From a virus: DNA of 31,425 nt. Every line of letters begins with the position of its first letter. Within the stretch, counting starts at the first letter, position 1. The notes under the pieces were generated by a model. That model was given only the letters and a program-made list of their open reading frames with translations, ran no database searches and was not told where the DNA came from. Position numbers and translations under genes: made by a program. Below are positions 9,224 through 16,797 of the stretch, piece by piece. The stretch is taken from positions 1 to 31,425 of the IMG/VR virus record IMGVR_UViG_3300032224_001565, one strand, 5' to 3'.

Positions 9224-10330
9224 ATGATTTTTAAAAACTTTGAATCTACAGACATCGTAGCCGGAAGAATCAATAAGGTTTCTTCTGGATTTTGGGTTGA
9301 CGGCAATTATGCTGTAACACAATCATCTTTTACAACATCATCTACTCAAGTGGTATTGACTGGTTCAAACCAATATGATGTTCAAAATGGGTTGTATTAT
9401 TACAATGTATATTACCAAAATCAACCACACTTTTCAATAACATACGGTGATTATTATGGGTCAGGATCATCCATAACAGATTCAACATCATTATATATTC
9501 GTCCTACTCAAACAATTTATAATCAATACAAGAATATATTATTGACTCCAGATGATGCGTTTTTTAACTTTAAATCTGGTAATTATACAGTAGCTACGTC
9601 TACCGATTCTACTACATCTGTTACTTCATCTGGTATAGTAGTGTTGAATTTCTCAGCAGATAAATATAAAGATCGTGTAGATGAAGGACAAATCGAATTT
9701 AGTATTAGTGGTGCTAAAGGACAATTTACATTTATTGATGATTCTTCCGTAGTTAAGAAACAATTAGATGTTTATAATATTATCAGTGGTAGTGTAAATG
9801 ATGGTGTACCATCTGCATATTCAAGTGGAGGAGTAATCACATATAATTCAATTGGATTGTTTTATCCAAAAACAGGTACAATTGTATTAAATGCAAGTGC
9901 AATTAGTTCATCAGTTGGTGTATCATTGACTGGATCATTCGCAAATGTTCCTGATCAAACCAATACATACGCATTGAATCAAAGAACTATGTTCCAAGCA
10001 ATTACTAAATGTACAACAAAAACATTTAAAGTAAGAAAATCTGAATATTTACCATCCGCTCAATATTTCGTAAGAGTCAAGAATCAAGACTTTAATTATA
10101 CAAACAACCCAACATTCATTGCAAATGGCACTACTGATAGTTTTAATGGTACAGTATTAACAAGAGGTTCTATTAAAATTAGTGATTTTGTAAATAATCC
10201 TACAACATATATTACTACAGTTGGTTTGTATGATAGTGATAATGAACTTGTAGCTGTTGCTAAATTGAGTCAACCAACACAAAAAACTTTTGACAGTGAA
10301 TTGTTGGTGCGTGTCCGCCTAGATTTTTGA
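9224..10330 (+). CDS. Conserved virion structural protein with TVGLY C-terminal module
   Basis: This is a 368-residue structural protein. The segments FSITYGDYYGSGSS, IYNQYKNILLTPDDAFFNF and KYKDRVDEGQIEFSISG follow the pattern of a virion protein shared by cyanophage-like T4 relatives. The last 80 residues form a module (FNYTNNPT at 290, YITTVGLY at 329, LVAVAKLSQP, ending LLVRVRLDF). This module recurs, interrupted, at the end of the propeller protein at 12043-14358, so both may dock to the same partner through it. The reading frame is intact although a homing endonuclease gene has entered 50 bp downstream. No Shine-Dalgarno is visible. Its function beyond being structural is unknown. Confidence 0.72.
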   Translation: MIFKNFESTDIVAGRINKVSSGFWVDGNYAVTQSSFTTSSTQVVLTGSNQYDVQNGLYYYNVYYQNQPHFSITYGDYYGSGSSITDSTSLYIRPTQTIYNQYKNILLTPDDAFFNFKSGNYTVATSTDSTTSVTSSGIVVLNFSADKYKDRVDEGQIEFSISGAKGQFTFIDDSSVVKKQLDVYNIISGSVNDGVPSAYSSGGVITYNSIGLFYPKTGTIVLNASAISSSVGVSLTGSFANVPDQTNTYALNQRTMFQAITKCTTKTFKVRKSEYLPSAQYFVRVKNQDFNYTNNPTFIANGTTDSFNGTVLTRGSIKISDFVNNPTTYITTVGLYDSDNELVAVAKLSQPTQKTFDSELLVRVRLDF

Positions 10331-10372
10331 CATTGAAGTTTTAATAAGTTTATGTTTGGATAGTATCAAAAC

Positions 10373-10380
10373 TATTTATA
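10373..10380 (+). promoter_or_regulatory. TATTTATA motif abutting the endonuclease start
   Basis: TATTTATA directly precedes the first ATG of the endonuclease gene (10381) and is 6 bases before an alternative ATG at 10387. The 50-bp leader also holds a weak hairpin, ATAGT-ATCAAA-ACTAT, partly overlapping the motif. If the motif is a promoter box, the transcript would have almost no leader, so a role in translation is as likely. Confidence 0.3.
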
Positions 10381-11421
10381 ATGTATATGTCAAAGTATTT
10401 TAATTGTAAATATTGTAATAAGTCTTTTTATCACCGAATTTTTAAAAATCACATAGAAAAAACACACAACGAGTTATATAATGATTATATAAAAAATAAT
10501 ATTACCGATTTTTCAGAAACAGATTATAAAATTTGTGTGGAATGCAAAGATATTCACCGTGGTAGATCTGATAAATGTGGACGGTGTTTTACAAAATCCC
10601 ACGATATAAAAGAAAATAAAAATATAGAATGTAAATTGTGTAATAAACAAATATACACAAAACTAATTTCTTTACATTTAAAAAAAGAACATAATATAAA
10701 ATTAAAAGAATATATAAAAATAAATTTAGATGATTTTAAATTATTTGGTTGGTGTAAGTGTTGTATGTGTGAAAATGTTACAAAAAAACAAGGAAACAAA
10801 CATGAACCTACATGTTCTATTAACTGTTTAAGTAAATTAAGAAAAAAAATATATAGTGGTCGTGTTGGTGTCCGACACACAGACGAAACAAGAAAAAGAC
10901 TTTCAAATAGTCAAATACTACGATTACAAAATCCTCTAAATTGTCCTTTTTATGGAAAAATACATTCTTTAAATTCAAAAAATAAAATTTCTAAAACAAG
11001 AATTGTTCGTGGAGTTGCAAAAGGTGAAAAGAATCCGATGTATGGAAAGACCCATACACCAGAAGCAATAGAAAAAATTTTTTCCCATCGAAAAATGAAT
11101 AAATTAGAAAAAATAGTTGCTAATTTATTAGATAGAGAAAAAATTCCATATAAATTTCAATTTTTTATAAATAAAAACGGGATATGTAAATCATATGATT
11201 TTAAACTATTAAACAATAATATAATACTAGAAATAGATGGAGATTTTTGGCATGGAAATCCAAATACAAAAAATCACTATATAAAATCAAATGAAATAAA
11301 TATAAATGATACATTAAAAGAAAAAATTGCTACGGAAAATGGATATAAAATTTTAAGATTTTGGGAATCTGATATAAAAAACAATCCGGAAATTATATTA
11401 AAGGATATACTTATTAAGTAA
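10381..11421 (+). CDS. Free-standing homing endonuclease (zinc fingers, NUMOD3, Vsr-like nuclease)
   Basis: This 346-residue protein is likely a site-specific DNase that spreads its own gene. The N-terminal half has cysteine/histidine fingers: CKYC (10-13) with H24 and H29, CVEC...CGRC (52-69), CKLC (84-87) with H99 and H104, and CKCCMC...C (125-149). The middle shows NUMOD3-type DNA-binding repeats: VRHTDETRKRLSNSQ (164-178), FYGKIHSLNSKNKISKTR (190-207) and NPMYGKTHTPEAIEKI (218-233). The C-terminal 100 residues resemble the Vsr-like/EDxHD nuclease fold: D273, then LEIDGDFWHGNP (283-294) and YKILRFWESDI (322-332). It sits between two structural genes, both intact. Its stop is 1 base before the next start. 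It looks more AT-rich and lysine-rich than its neighbours, as expected for a mobile gene. M1 or M3 could be the start. Confidence 0.85.
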   Translation: MYMSKYFNCKYCNKSFYHRIFKNHIEKTHNELYNDYIKNNITDFSETDYKICVECKDIHRGRSDKCGRCFTKSHDIKENKNIECKLCNKQIYTKLISLHLKKEHNIKLKEYIKINLDDFKLFGWCKCCMCENVTKKQGNKHEPTCSINCLSKLRKKIYSGRVGVRHTDETRKRLSNSQILRLQNPLNCPFYGKIHSLNSKNKISKTRIVRGVAKGEKNPMYGKTHTPEAIEKIFSHRKMNKLEKIVANLLDREKIPYKFQFFINKNGICKSYDFKLLNNNIILEIDGDFWHGNPNTKNHYIKSNEININDTLKEKIATENGYKILRFWESDIKNNPEIILKDILIK

Positions 11422-11422
11422 G

Positions 11423-12046
11423 ATGATTAAAAGTCTAAACAGAGATGATGTTCAAGTTACACCATTTGTTGCTAAAAAACTCTGGAATCCTACAAATATT
11501 GAAGCTACGGATTTGATATTATGGATGTCTGGATCATTAAGTGGATCAATATCTCATATTTATATTGATTATGGTGACGGTACAAGTTTACCTACAACAA
11601 ATAGTTATTGTGATTTAGCGTTACAACAACAAAGCAATGATTTTGTTCAATATCATCGTGGTTTAAACATTACAGGCACATTTTTTCCAGTTGGTAATCA
11701 ATACTACAATTCGGCATCTAATCCAACTAATACTGATGGTACTTATATGCGATTAGTGTATAATACCAATAAACAATTATTCTATAACACATATAATAAT
11801 CCAACTCAATTATGGGGTGTAGAAAATTTCAATTTAGATACTACATATAGACTCCTGACAGATGTAATGGATGTATTCACAATTCCAACAATTAATTTTG
11901 GAGAAAAAATTTCCCCATATAGTGTAACAATAATTGACGATCAAGATGATGCCAATTATATAATAGTAGATGACGGAAATGAAAATTTAATACTTAGTGG
12001 AAGTTATTTTTCTACTTATCAAGAAATAGAATTCACTGATATATGA
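11423..12046 (+). CDS. Virion-cluster protein of unknown function
   Basis: This is a 207-residue protein beginning MIKSLNRDDVQVTPFVAKKL, which looks like a natural N-terminus (compact, no truncation). It has short motifs such as HIYIDYGDGT and MRLVYNTNKQLFYNTYNNPT and no enzyme signature. It starts 1 base after the homing endonuclease stop, so its original leader was probably displaced or is now supplied by the endonuclease tail. It overlaps the next gene by 4 bases (ATGA at 12043), which implies coupled expression with the propeller protein and perhaps a shared complex. A structural or assembly role is inferred from position only. Confidence 0.7.
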   Translation: MIKSLNRDDVQVTPFVAKKLWNPTNIEATDLILWMSGSLSGSISHIYIDYGDGTSLPTTNSYCDLALQQQSNDFVQYHRGLNITGTFFPVGNQYYNSASNPTNTDGTYMRLVYNTNKQLFYNTYNNPTQLWGVENFNLDTTYRLLTDVMDVFTIPTINFGEKISPYSVTIIDDQDDANYIIVDDGNENLILSGSYFSTYQEIEFTDI

Positions 12047-14358
12047 CCGATCCAATTTATAAATTAAAAACAGGATATTCAATTGCTGCTGATGGTGATT
12101 ATGTAGCAGTTGGAAATCCTACATCATTTTTATCTGGATCGTTTGTATTAAACAATAAAGGATCAGTTGAATTATTTAAATATTCTAAAACCACGGATTT
12201 ATACAATCCTAATTTTATATTTTATAAATACATAAATCCAAATGATTTTCCAGGATATTTGTCAGCCGACACTAGTAGTGTAGATACCACATATATTAAT
12301 GCGGATACATCATCTGTTCCTGTTTTAGGATTGAACATAGAAATTGATTTAGGAGGATGGAATCCTATTATTTATGATGATTCTTATGGTGTATCTGTAG
12401 ATGTATCAGGATCGGTAGTAGTAATTGGAAATCCATATTATAGATTTTCATTAATTAACGGTTCCACAGTTTATACAGGTTCTTGTGTAGATATCTATGA
12501 TTTATCGGATTATTCAAGTAGTTATGTATCTGGAACAGTTTATTATCCAAAATATAGTATTACAAATTCATTTGATAATCTAGAATATTCTACATTTGGT
12601 GAATCTGTTTCAATTTATCAGAATAAGTTAGTAGTAGGTTCCAGTAAAAATAATTGCGCTTATATATACACACAATCACTAGGCGTTTGGAATCATTATC
12701 AAACATTATCTCCTGCGGGATTGTCATCAAATTATTATTATGGAAGTGTTGTTAAGATTGACCCAAGTGGTTCAAATAGAATAGTAGTTGGTAATAAGTC
12801 AACCGGAAGCGCTGTTTATGTATATGAATTAAATACAACTACAAATCAATGGGTAGAGAATGATATATTGAATCAAGACAGAAATATTACTGGTTCATTA
12901 AATTTTATTAATACTAAACCATATTTTCCTGGCAGTCAACCAAGTGGTAGTAATTATGGCAATTCAGTATCAATCTATGGAGATACAATCATAGTAGGAT
13001 CTCCAAATGATATGTATTATTATGAATGGAGTGGTTCTACAGTTTTAAGAAATAGAGGAGCAGTTTATTTTTGGAAAAAATGTTCGGATGCAACTGATTG
13101 GTTTTTATTAGAAAAATCATTTGGCAATGAAAATATTTTAGAGTCAAATAATTTAGGATATTCCGTTGACATTTATAACGGTAATGCAATTGTTACTAGT
13201 ACAAAAGATATTAGTCAATTTAGTTCCAGTTATATTAAAAATACAATTAATAAAAGATTTGATTGTAACCCAAATGACAGTATAATTGATACTTTAGGTC
13301 AATTTGTTTATTATACATCATCATTATCTACATCGTTATGGGAAATTAAGTCTGTAATAACTAAAAAGAAACAATATGGTTATCCATATACAACATTTGG
13401 ATATAGTTCTGCAATTACAGATAATATAGTGTCTATTGGTTCTCCATTATTCTTAGTAAATCCATCTGAAATGTCATCATCTGTATATGATACCATCAAT
13501 GGTTATTCATATATTTATAATTTTAATGATATTGTTACCGATTATCACATTGGAAATGTATTTTATAGAGACGGTAAGATTATTTTGTCAAATAGTGGTT
13601 CTATTTTTGATAATTTATTAAAAAATCGTTCTAATCCATTACAATCTAAGTATGACATTGAATATAAGAGCAATGTTAAACTATATGAAAAACAAGTATT
13701 ATGTAGGATTGAATCTGGTGAATTTAACTATAGTACAAATCCTACATCATTAGTTCCAAATACATTTGATTTTGATATTGACGGTAATAAATATTTTGAT
13801 TTTACCGACCTAGATTTGATTTTAAAGTATATTAACTATCAAATCAATAATTCATATAATTGGTGGGATTATATGACATTCACTAGTGAAGAACAATCAT
13901 TGTTTAATCTATATTCTGTAACCTACAACATTTCATCCAGTTATACAACCAATTATACGTCGTTATTGTCATCAAACTATTATAATTTTGATGTTGATGG
14001 TAATAACAAAGTTAATTTGAATGATATGTACATACTTTGGAAATATTTCAATGATAATTTGAATCAAACAGAATTATTTAAGTATGTAGAGCCAAAGTCT
14101 AGTAGAAAAACCGTACAACAAATAGTAAGTTATATTGAACAAAAGACTGGTAAATTTGGGGGTAAGACTATAAAACGAGATTTCTTTGAATTTAATTATA
14201 GTTCATCAATTGACCCAACTGGTTCTTATTTAGCACCATATATAACAACTGTAGGACTTTATAGTGGTGCAGATTTGGTTGCAGTTGCTAAATTAGGTAT
14301 GCCAATTAAAAATAGTGGCGAATTACCATTAAATATTTTGGTAAAATGGGATATTTAA
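12043..14358 (+). CDS. FG-GAP beta-propeller virion protein with dockerin-like calcium loops
   Basis: This is a 771-residue protein. Seven FG-GAP-type repeats start near residues 11, 115, 185, 233, 305, 371 and 452, for example YGNSVSIYGDTIIVGSP and FGESVSIYQNKLVVGSS, often followed by a YIY/AVYFW strand. Seven repeats fit a seven-bladed propeller like those of integrin alpha chains. Two dockerin-like loop-helix units follow: DIDGNKYFDFTD (578-589) with LDLILKYI, and DVDGNNKVNLND (650-661) with MYILWKYF. Each has acidic or Asn residues at calcium positions 1, 3, 5, 9 and 12. The C-terminus (YITTVGLY at 733, LVAVAKLGMP, NILVKWDI) matches the end of the protein at 9224-10330. It is probably a tail adhesin or fibre-attachment protein. 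The propeller call is strong, the dockerin call good by pattern, and the ligand unknown. Confidence 0.75.
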   Translation: MTDPIYKLKTGYSIAADGDYVAVGNPTSFLSGSFVLNNKGSVELFKYSKTTDLYNPNFIFYKYINPNDFPGYLSADTSSVDTTYINADTSSVPVLGLNIEIDLGGWNPIIYDDSYGVSVDVSGSVVVIGNPYYRFSLINGSTVYTGSCVDIYDLSDYSSSYVSGTVYYPKYSITNSFDNLEYSTFGESVSIYQNKLVVGSSKNNCAYIYTQSLGVWNHYQTLSPAGLSSNYYYGSVVKIDPSGSNRIVVGNKSTGSAVYVYELNTTTNQWVENDILNQDRNITGSLNFINTKPYFPGSQPSGSNYGNSVSIYGDTIIVGSPNDMYYYEWSGSTVLRNRGAVYFWKKCSDATDWFLLEKSFGNENILESNNLGYSVDIYNGNAIVTSTKDISQFSSSYIKNTINKRFDCNPNDSIIDTLGQFVYYTSSLSTSLWEIKSVITKKKQYGYPYTTFGYSSAITDNIVSIGSPLFLVNPSEMSSSVYDTINGYSYIYNFNDIVTDYHIGNVFYRDGKIILSNSGSIFDNLLKNRSNPLQSKYDIEYKSNVKLYEKQVLCRIESGEFNYSTNPTSLVPNTFDFDIDGNKYFDFTDLDLILKYINYQINNSYNWWDYMTFTSEEQSLFNLYSVTYNISSSYTTNYTSLLSSNYYNFDVDGNNKVNLNDMYILWKYFNDNLNQTELFKYVEPKSSRKTVQQIVSYIEQKTGKFGGKTIKRDFFEFNYSSSIDPTGSYLAPYITTVGLYSGADLVAVAKLGMPIKNSGELPLNILVKWDI

Positions 14359-14361
14359 ATA

Positions 14362-14369
14362 TATTTATA
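14362..14369 (+). promoter_or_regulatory. TATTTATA motif in the leader of the 80-residue gene
   Basis: TATTTATA ends 17 bases before the ATG at 14387, followed by AAAAGAAAGTATAATATATG. The AAAGAAAG stretch is at most a weak ribosome binding site. Same octamer and orientation as at the other leaders. Confidence 0.3.
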
Positions 14370-14386
14370 AAAAGAAAGTATAATAT

Positions 14387-14629
14387 ATGCCAACACCAGT
14401 AAATAGAGACTCTTTAAATAAAAGTTTAGAAGAAAGATATAAAACTCAAAAAGTTGGTGGAGCTTTTGATGCTAAAAAGGCTACTCCTGATATTTTTGGT
14501 CAAGCAGAAAAAGATTGGACTAAACCAGGATTCGCAAAAGAAGGTGAAGAAGGTCTTGGAATTGCAGGAATTAAAAAAGGACAATCTCTTTATCTAAAAG
14601 GTTTTAATAATAAAAAATATAAAGGTTAA
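14387..14629 (+). CDS. Small hypothetical protein (80 aa)
   Basis: This is an 80-residue, lysine-rich, soluble-looking protein: MPTPVNRDSLNKSLEERYKT, a central KATPDIFGQAEKDWTKPGFA, and a glycine/lysine end (GIAGIKKGQSLYLKGFNNKK). It has no signal peptide or membrane segment. It stands between the propeller gene (28-bp gap) and the DNA-metabolism cassette (21-bp gap), so it could belong to either group. I do not recognise a family. The regular codon structure and the leader with a TATTTATA motif support a real gene. Confidence 0.65.
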   Translation: MPTPVNRDSLNKSLEERYKTQKVGGAFDAKKATPDIFGQAEKDWTKPGFAKEGEEGLGIAGIKKGQSLYLKGFNNKKYKG

Positions 14630-14650
14630 ACATATACTATATATTAGTAT

Positions 14651-15217
14651 ATGGTTATATTAGGTTTAGATTCATCTACATCAGTTACAGGTTGGGCATT
14701 TAGTAAAGACGGAAAAGTCTTAGATGCCGGTTATATTGATACCAAAAAGTTTGAAACAACAAAAGAAAAAACTTATTTTGTTATATCTGAATTAGAAAAG
14801 AATCCGTTAATTAAAGATATTACCGTCATTAATTTAGAAGCCGCTCTAAGTAGTTTTGCTGGTGGTTTTACGTCACAACAGGTGATTATTACTCTAGCTA
14901 GACATAATGCCGTCTTTTCATATATTATTGAAGAACACTTTAAAGTCAAGGTAAATCTGTTATCTGTTAATACCATGCGTAAACAGTTATTTGGTAAATG
15001 TAGAATTAAAGGCGTTAAATCAAAACAATTTGTAAAATCAGAACTAGAATCACTTTGTCCAGATGTAGTTAAATTTACGGTTCTTAACAAAAAGGGTAAT
15101 TGGGATGAAAGAAATGGTGATATGTATGATGGTATAGTTTGCTCATTATTCAAAGATGAACCGCAACAAAATAATAGAATTAGCAAAAAAGATAAAAACT
15201 CTAGCCGAAAAAGGTAA
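14651..15217 (+). CDS. RuvC-like Holliday junction resolvase
   Basis: This is a 188-residue RNase H-fold nuclease. The RuvC catalytic set is visible: D7 in ILGLDSSTSVTGWA, E63 in VINLEAALSSFAGG, and D157/D160 in NGDMYDGIVCSL. The spacing agrees with RuvC-type resolvases (D, E, then D-x2-D near the C-terminus), which cut four-way DNA junctions made during recombination-dependent replication. T4 uses an unrelated enzyme, endonuclease VII, for this step. It heads a four-gene DNA cassette. Its 3' end overlaps the next gene by 62 bases, and the last 20 residues (basic, RISKKDKNSSRKR) may be shaped by that overlap. The start context is GTATATGG, with no Shine-Dalgarno. Confidence 0.87.
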   Translation: MVILGLDSSTSVTGWAFSKDGKVLDAGYIDTKKFETTKEKTYFVISELEKNPLIKDITVINLEAALSSFAGGFTSQQVIITLARHNAVFSYIIEEHFKVKVNLLSVNTMRKQLFGKCRIKGVKSKQFVKSELESLCPDVVKFTVLNKKGNWDERNGDMYDGIVCSLFKDEPQQNNRISKKDKNSSRKR

Positions 15218-15821
15218 GGGCGGTGAAAAAATTGCAGCTAAAGAAAGATTAGATAGGATATGTGAAAAATATAATATATCCCTAGACGAAATTTCTGTAT
15301 CAGAAGAATCGACGGATTATTATATTGTTATAAACGATAAAAATGAGAGAGAATTGCTCATTAATATTTGTTGTATGATAATGGATGTTCCTGGATTAAA
15401 GTGGAAAGAAAAAAATAATTGTGTTTGTATTCGTATAAAATTGTCAGAATATGAAAATATTACCAGTGCATTTGAATATTATAGAGATATGTACAATGAC
15501 TATAAAAGATATTTAATGCAGGGAATAATTGCCAGAAATGCAATTGGTTATATTCCAAAACCTCAAACATATACACAAGAAAATATTCAACAAGATACTC
15601 CACCGACACCTCCTCCCGAAGATGTATCTGAAAAAGAAAAAGACAACAATTCCGAAGAAAAAGATGAAAAAACATCAAGTGAAAACAAAAAATCCGAAGA
15701 TATATCCGAAGATGTTAAAAAGGAAGATTCAATAGACCCAATCAAATTAATGAAAATTGCTGTTGCATTAGATAAAAAACCCTGGGTTAAAAATGACCCA
15801 AATAAAAAGTTGATAGAATAG
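15156..15821 (+). CDS. DUF2786-like protein with charged C-terminal tail
   Basis: This is a 221-residue protein. Residues 1-45 (IIELAKKIKTLAEKG...EKIAAKERLDRICEKYNISL) match the helical pattern of DUF2786: a K-I-x2-L helix, then an A-x4-L-x2-I-x2-KY-x-I helix. The middle (about 50-125) is alpha/beta, with two adjacent cysteines (INICCMIM) and another pair in NNCVCIRIKL. From about 135 on there is a low-complexity tail with TPPTPPPED and alternating Lys/Glu/Ser, ending in IKLMKIAVALDKKPWVKNDP. The tail may be a flexible linker to a short binding peptide. It lies between resolvase and primase. DUF2786 proteins have no settled role. A part in DNA replication or recombination is inferred from context. 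It begins inside the resolvase gene. Confidence 0.6.
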   Translation: MNRNKIIELAKKIKTLAEKGKGGEKIAAKERLDRICEKYNISLDEISVSEESTDYYIVINDKNERELLINICCMIMDVPGLKWKEKNNCVCIRIKLSEYENITSAFEYYRDMYNDYKRYLMQGIIARNAIGYIPKPQTYTQENIQQDTPPTPPPEDVSEKEKDNNSEEKDEKTSSENKKSEDISEDVKKEDSIDPIKLMKIAVALDKKPWVKNDPNKKLIE

Positions 15822-15845
15822 AAATTTTACGGTAAAGTACCATTG

Positions 15846-16796
15846 ATGTTGTTATATCAAGAGACAATAATATCTGTTTTAAATAAACTGTTGAATCAGA
15901 CTCCCAAGATTCGTAAGGGAACTGATGCAGTGTATCATTGTCCATCTTGTAAACATTATAAAAGAAAACTAGAGATTAATTTACATACAGGCAAATATAA
16001 TTGTTGGGTATGTGGATTCAGTGGTACAAGTTTCAAAACTCTATTTAAGAAATTAAATGCTCCATCAGAGTATTATACATCTATTGGATTAAATCAGAAA
16101 TCTTTTTCTAAGAAACTAACCACGGAATTTTCTATTTCTTTTGAAGATGAACCAGAAGAATTAAAACTGGTAAAATTACCAAAAGAATTTAAACCTATCA
16201 GTGAACCGGTAAATGAACTGGAATATAAACACGCTTTAAAATATCTTAAATCTAGAAACATCACTAAGAATGATATTATAAGATACAATATTGGATATTG
16301 TATTGAAGGTGATCTAAAAAATAGAGTGGTAATACCATCATATGATAACAATGGCACGTTAAATTTTTATACAGCTAGAAGTTTTTTTGAAACTAAAGGA
16401 CTAAAATATGTTAGTTGTTCTGCATCAAAGAATATAATTGGGTTTGAATTATTTATTAACTTTGAACAACCAATCACATTAGTTGAAGGACCATTTGATG
16501 CAATTGCAGTTAAAAATAATTGTATTCCATTGTTTGGAAAGACAATGAGCAAACAGTTAAAATTAAAATTATTAGAACACGATGTTCCGATGGTAAATAT
16601 TTTATTAGACAATGATGCAATAAAAGATTCCATCAAAATCTGTGAATTTCTAATCAAGAATAGTATTCCTACAAAACTAGTAATGTTAGACGGAAAAGAT
16701 CCAAGCGTAATAGGTTTTAAAAAAACTTGGCAACTGATAGACAGTTGTGATACGATGGACTTTGAAAAGTTGTTTAAGTTAAAACTAAGAATATAA
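15846..16796 (+). CDS. DNA primase (zinc finger + TOPRIM), gp61/DnaG-like
   Basis: This protein is 316 residues from the ATG at 15846. A TTG at 15843 could add one residue. Primases of this kind make RNA primers for lagging-strand synthesis. The N-terminal zinc ribbon has C32-PS-C35 and C53-WV-C56. The TOPRIM core shows ITLVEGPFDAIAV (E214, D218), which holds the catalytic glutamate, and VNILLDNDAI with D255 and D257, the metal-binding acidic pair. The length is close to T4 gp61 (342 residues) and there is no fused helicase domain, so a separate helicase should lie elsewhere in the genome. The gene lies 24 bp after the DUF2786-like gene and 1 base before the nuclease-ATPase fusion. No strong Shine-Dalgarno is visible. 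Confidence 0.88.
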   Translation: MLLYQETIISVLNKLLNQTPKIRKGTDAVYHCPSCKHYKRKLEINLHTGKYNCWVCGFSGTSFKTLFKKLNAPSEYYTSIGLNQKSFSKKLTTEFSISFEDEPEELKLVKLPKEFKPISEPVNELEYKHALKYLKSRNITKNDIIRYNIGYCIEGDLKNRVVIPSYDNNGTLNFYTARSFFETKGLKYVSCSASKNIIGFELFINFEQPITLVEGPFDAIAVKNNCIPLFGKTMSKQLKLKLLEHDVPMVNILLDNDAIKDSIKICEFLIKNSIPTKLVMLDGKDPSVIGFKKTWQLIDSCDTMDFEKLFKLKLRI

Positions 16797-16797
16797 T

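Noticed and set aside
10554-10880. 108-residue open frame on the - strand across the endonuclease gene
   Set aside because: It is opposite the finger region of a clear endonuclease, has no start context, and its Cys/Phe/Leu-rich translation reflects antisense of Lys/Asn codons.
15529-15735. Lysine-rich 68-residue frame in another + frame of the DUF2786-like gene
   Set aside because: It is a frame shadow over the Lys/Glu low-complexity tail, with no independent start signal.
15843-15845. TTG as the primase start
   Set aside because: An ATG follows immediately at 15846. Adding one residue by a rarer start codon is less likely.
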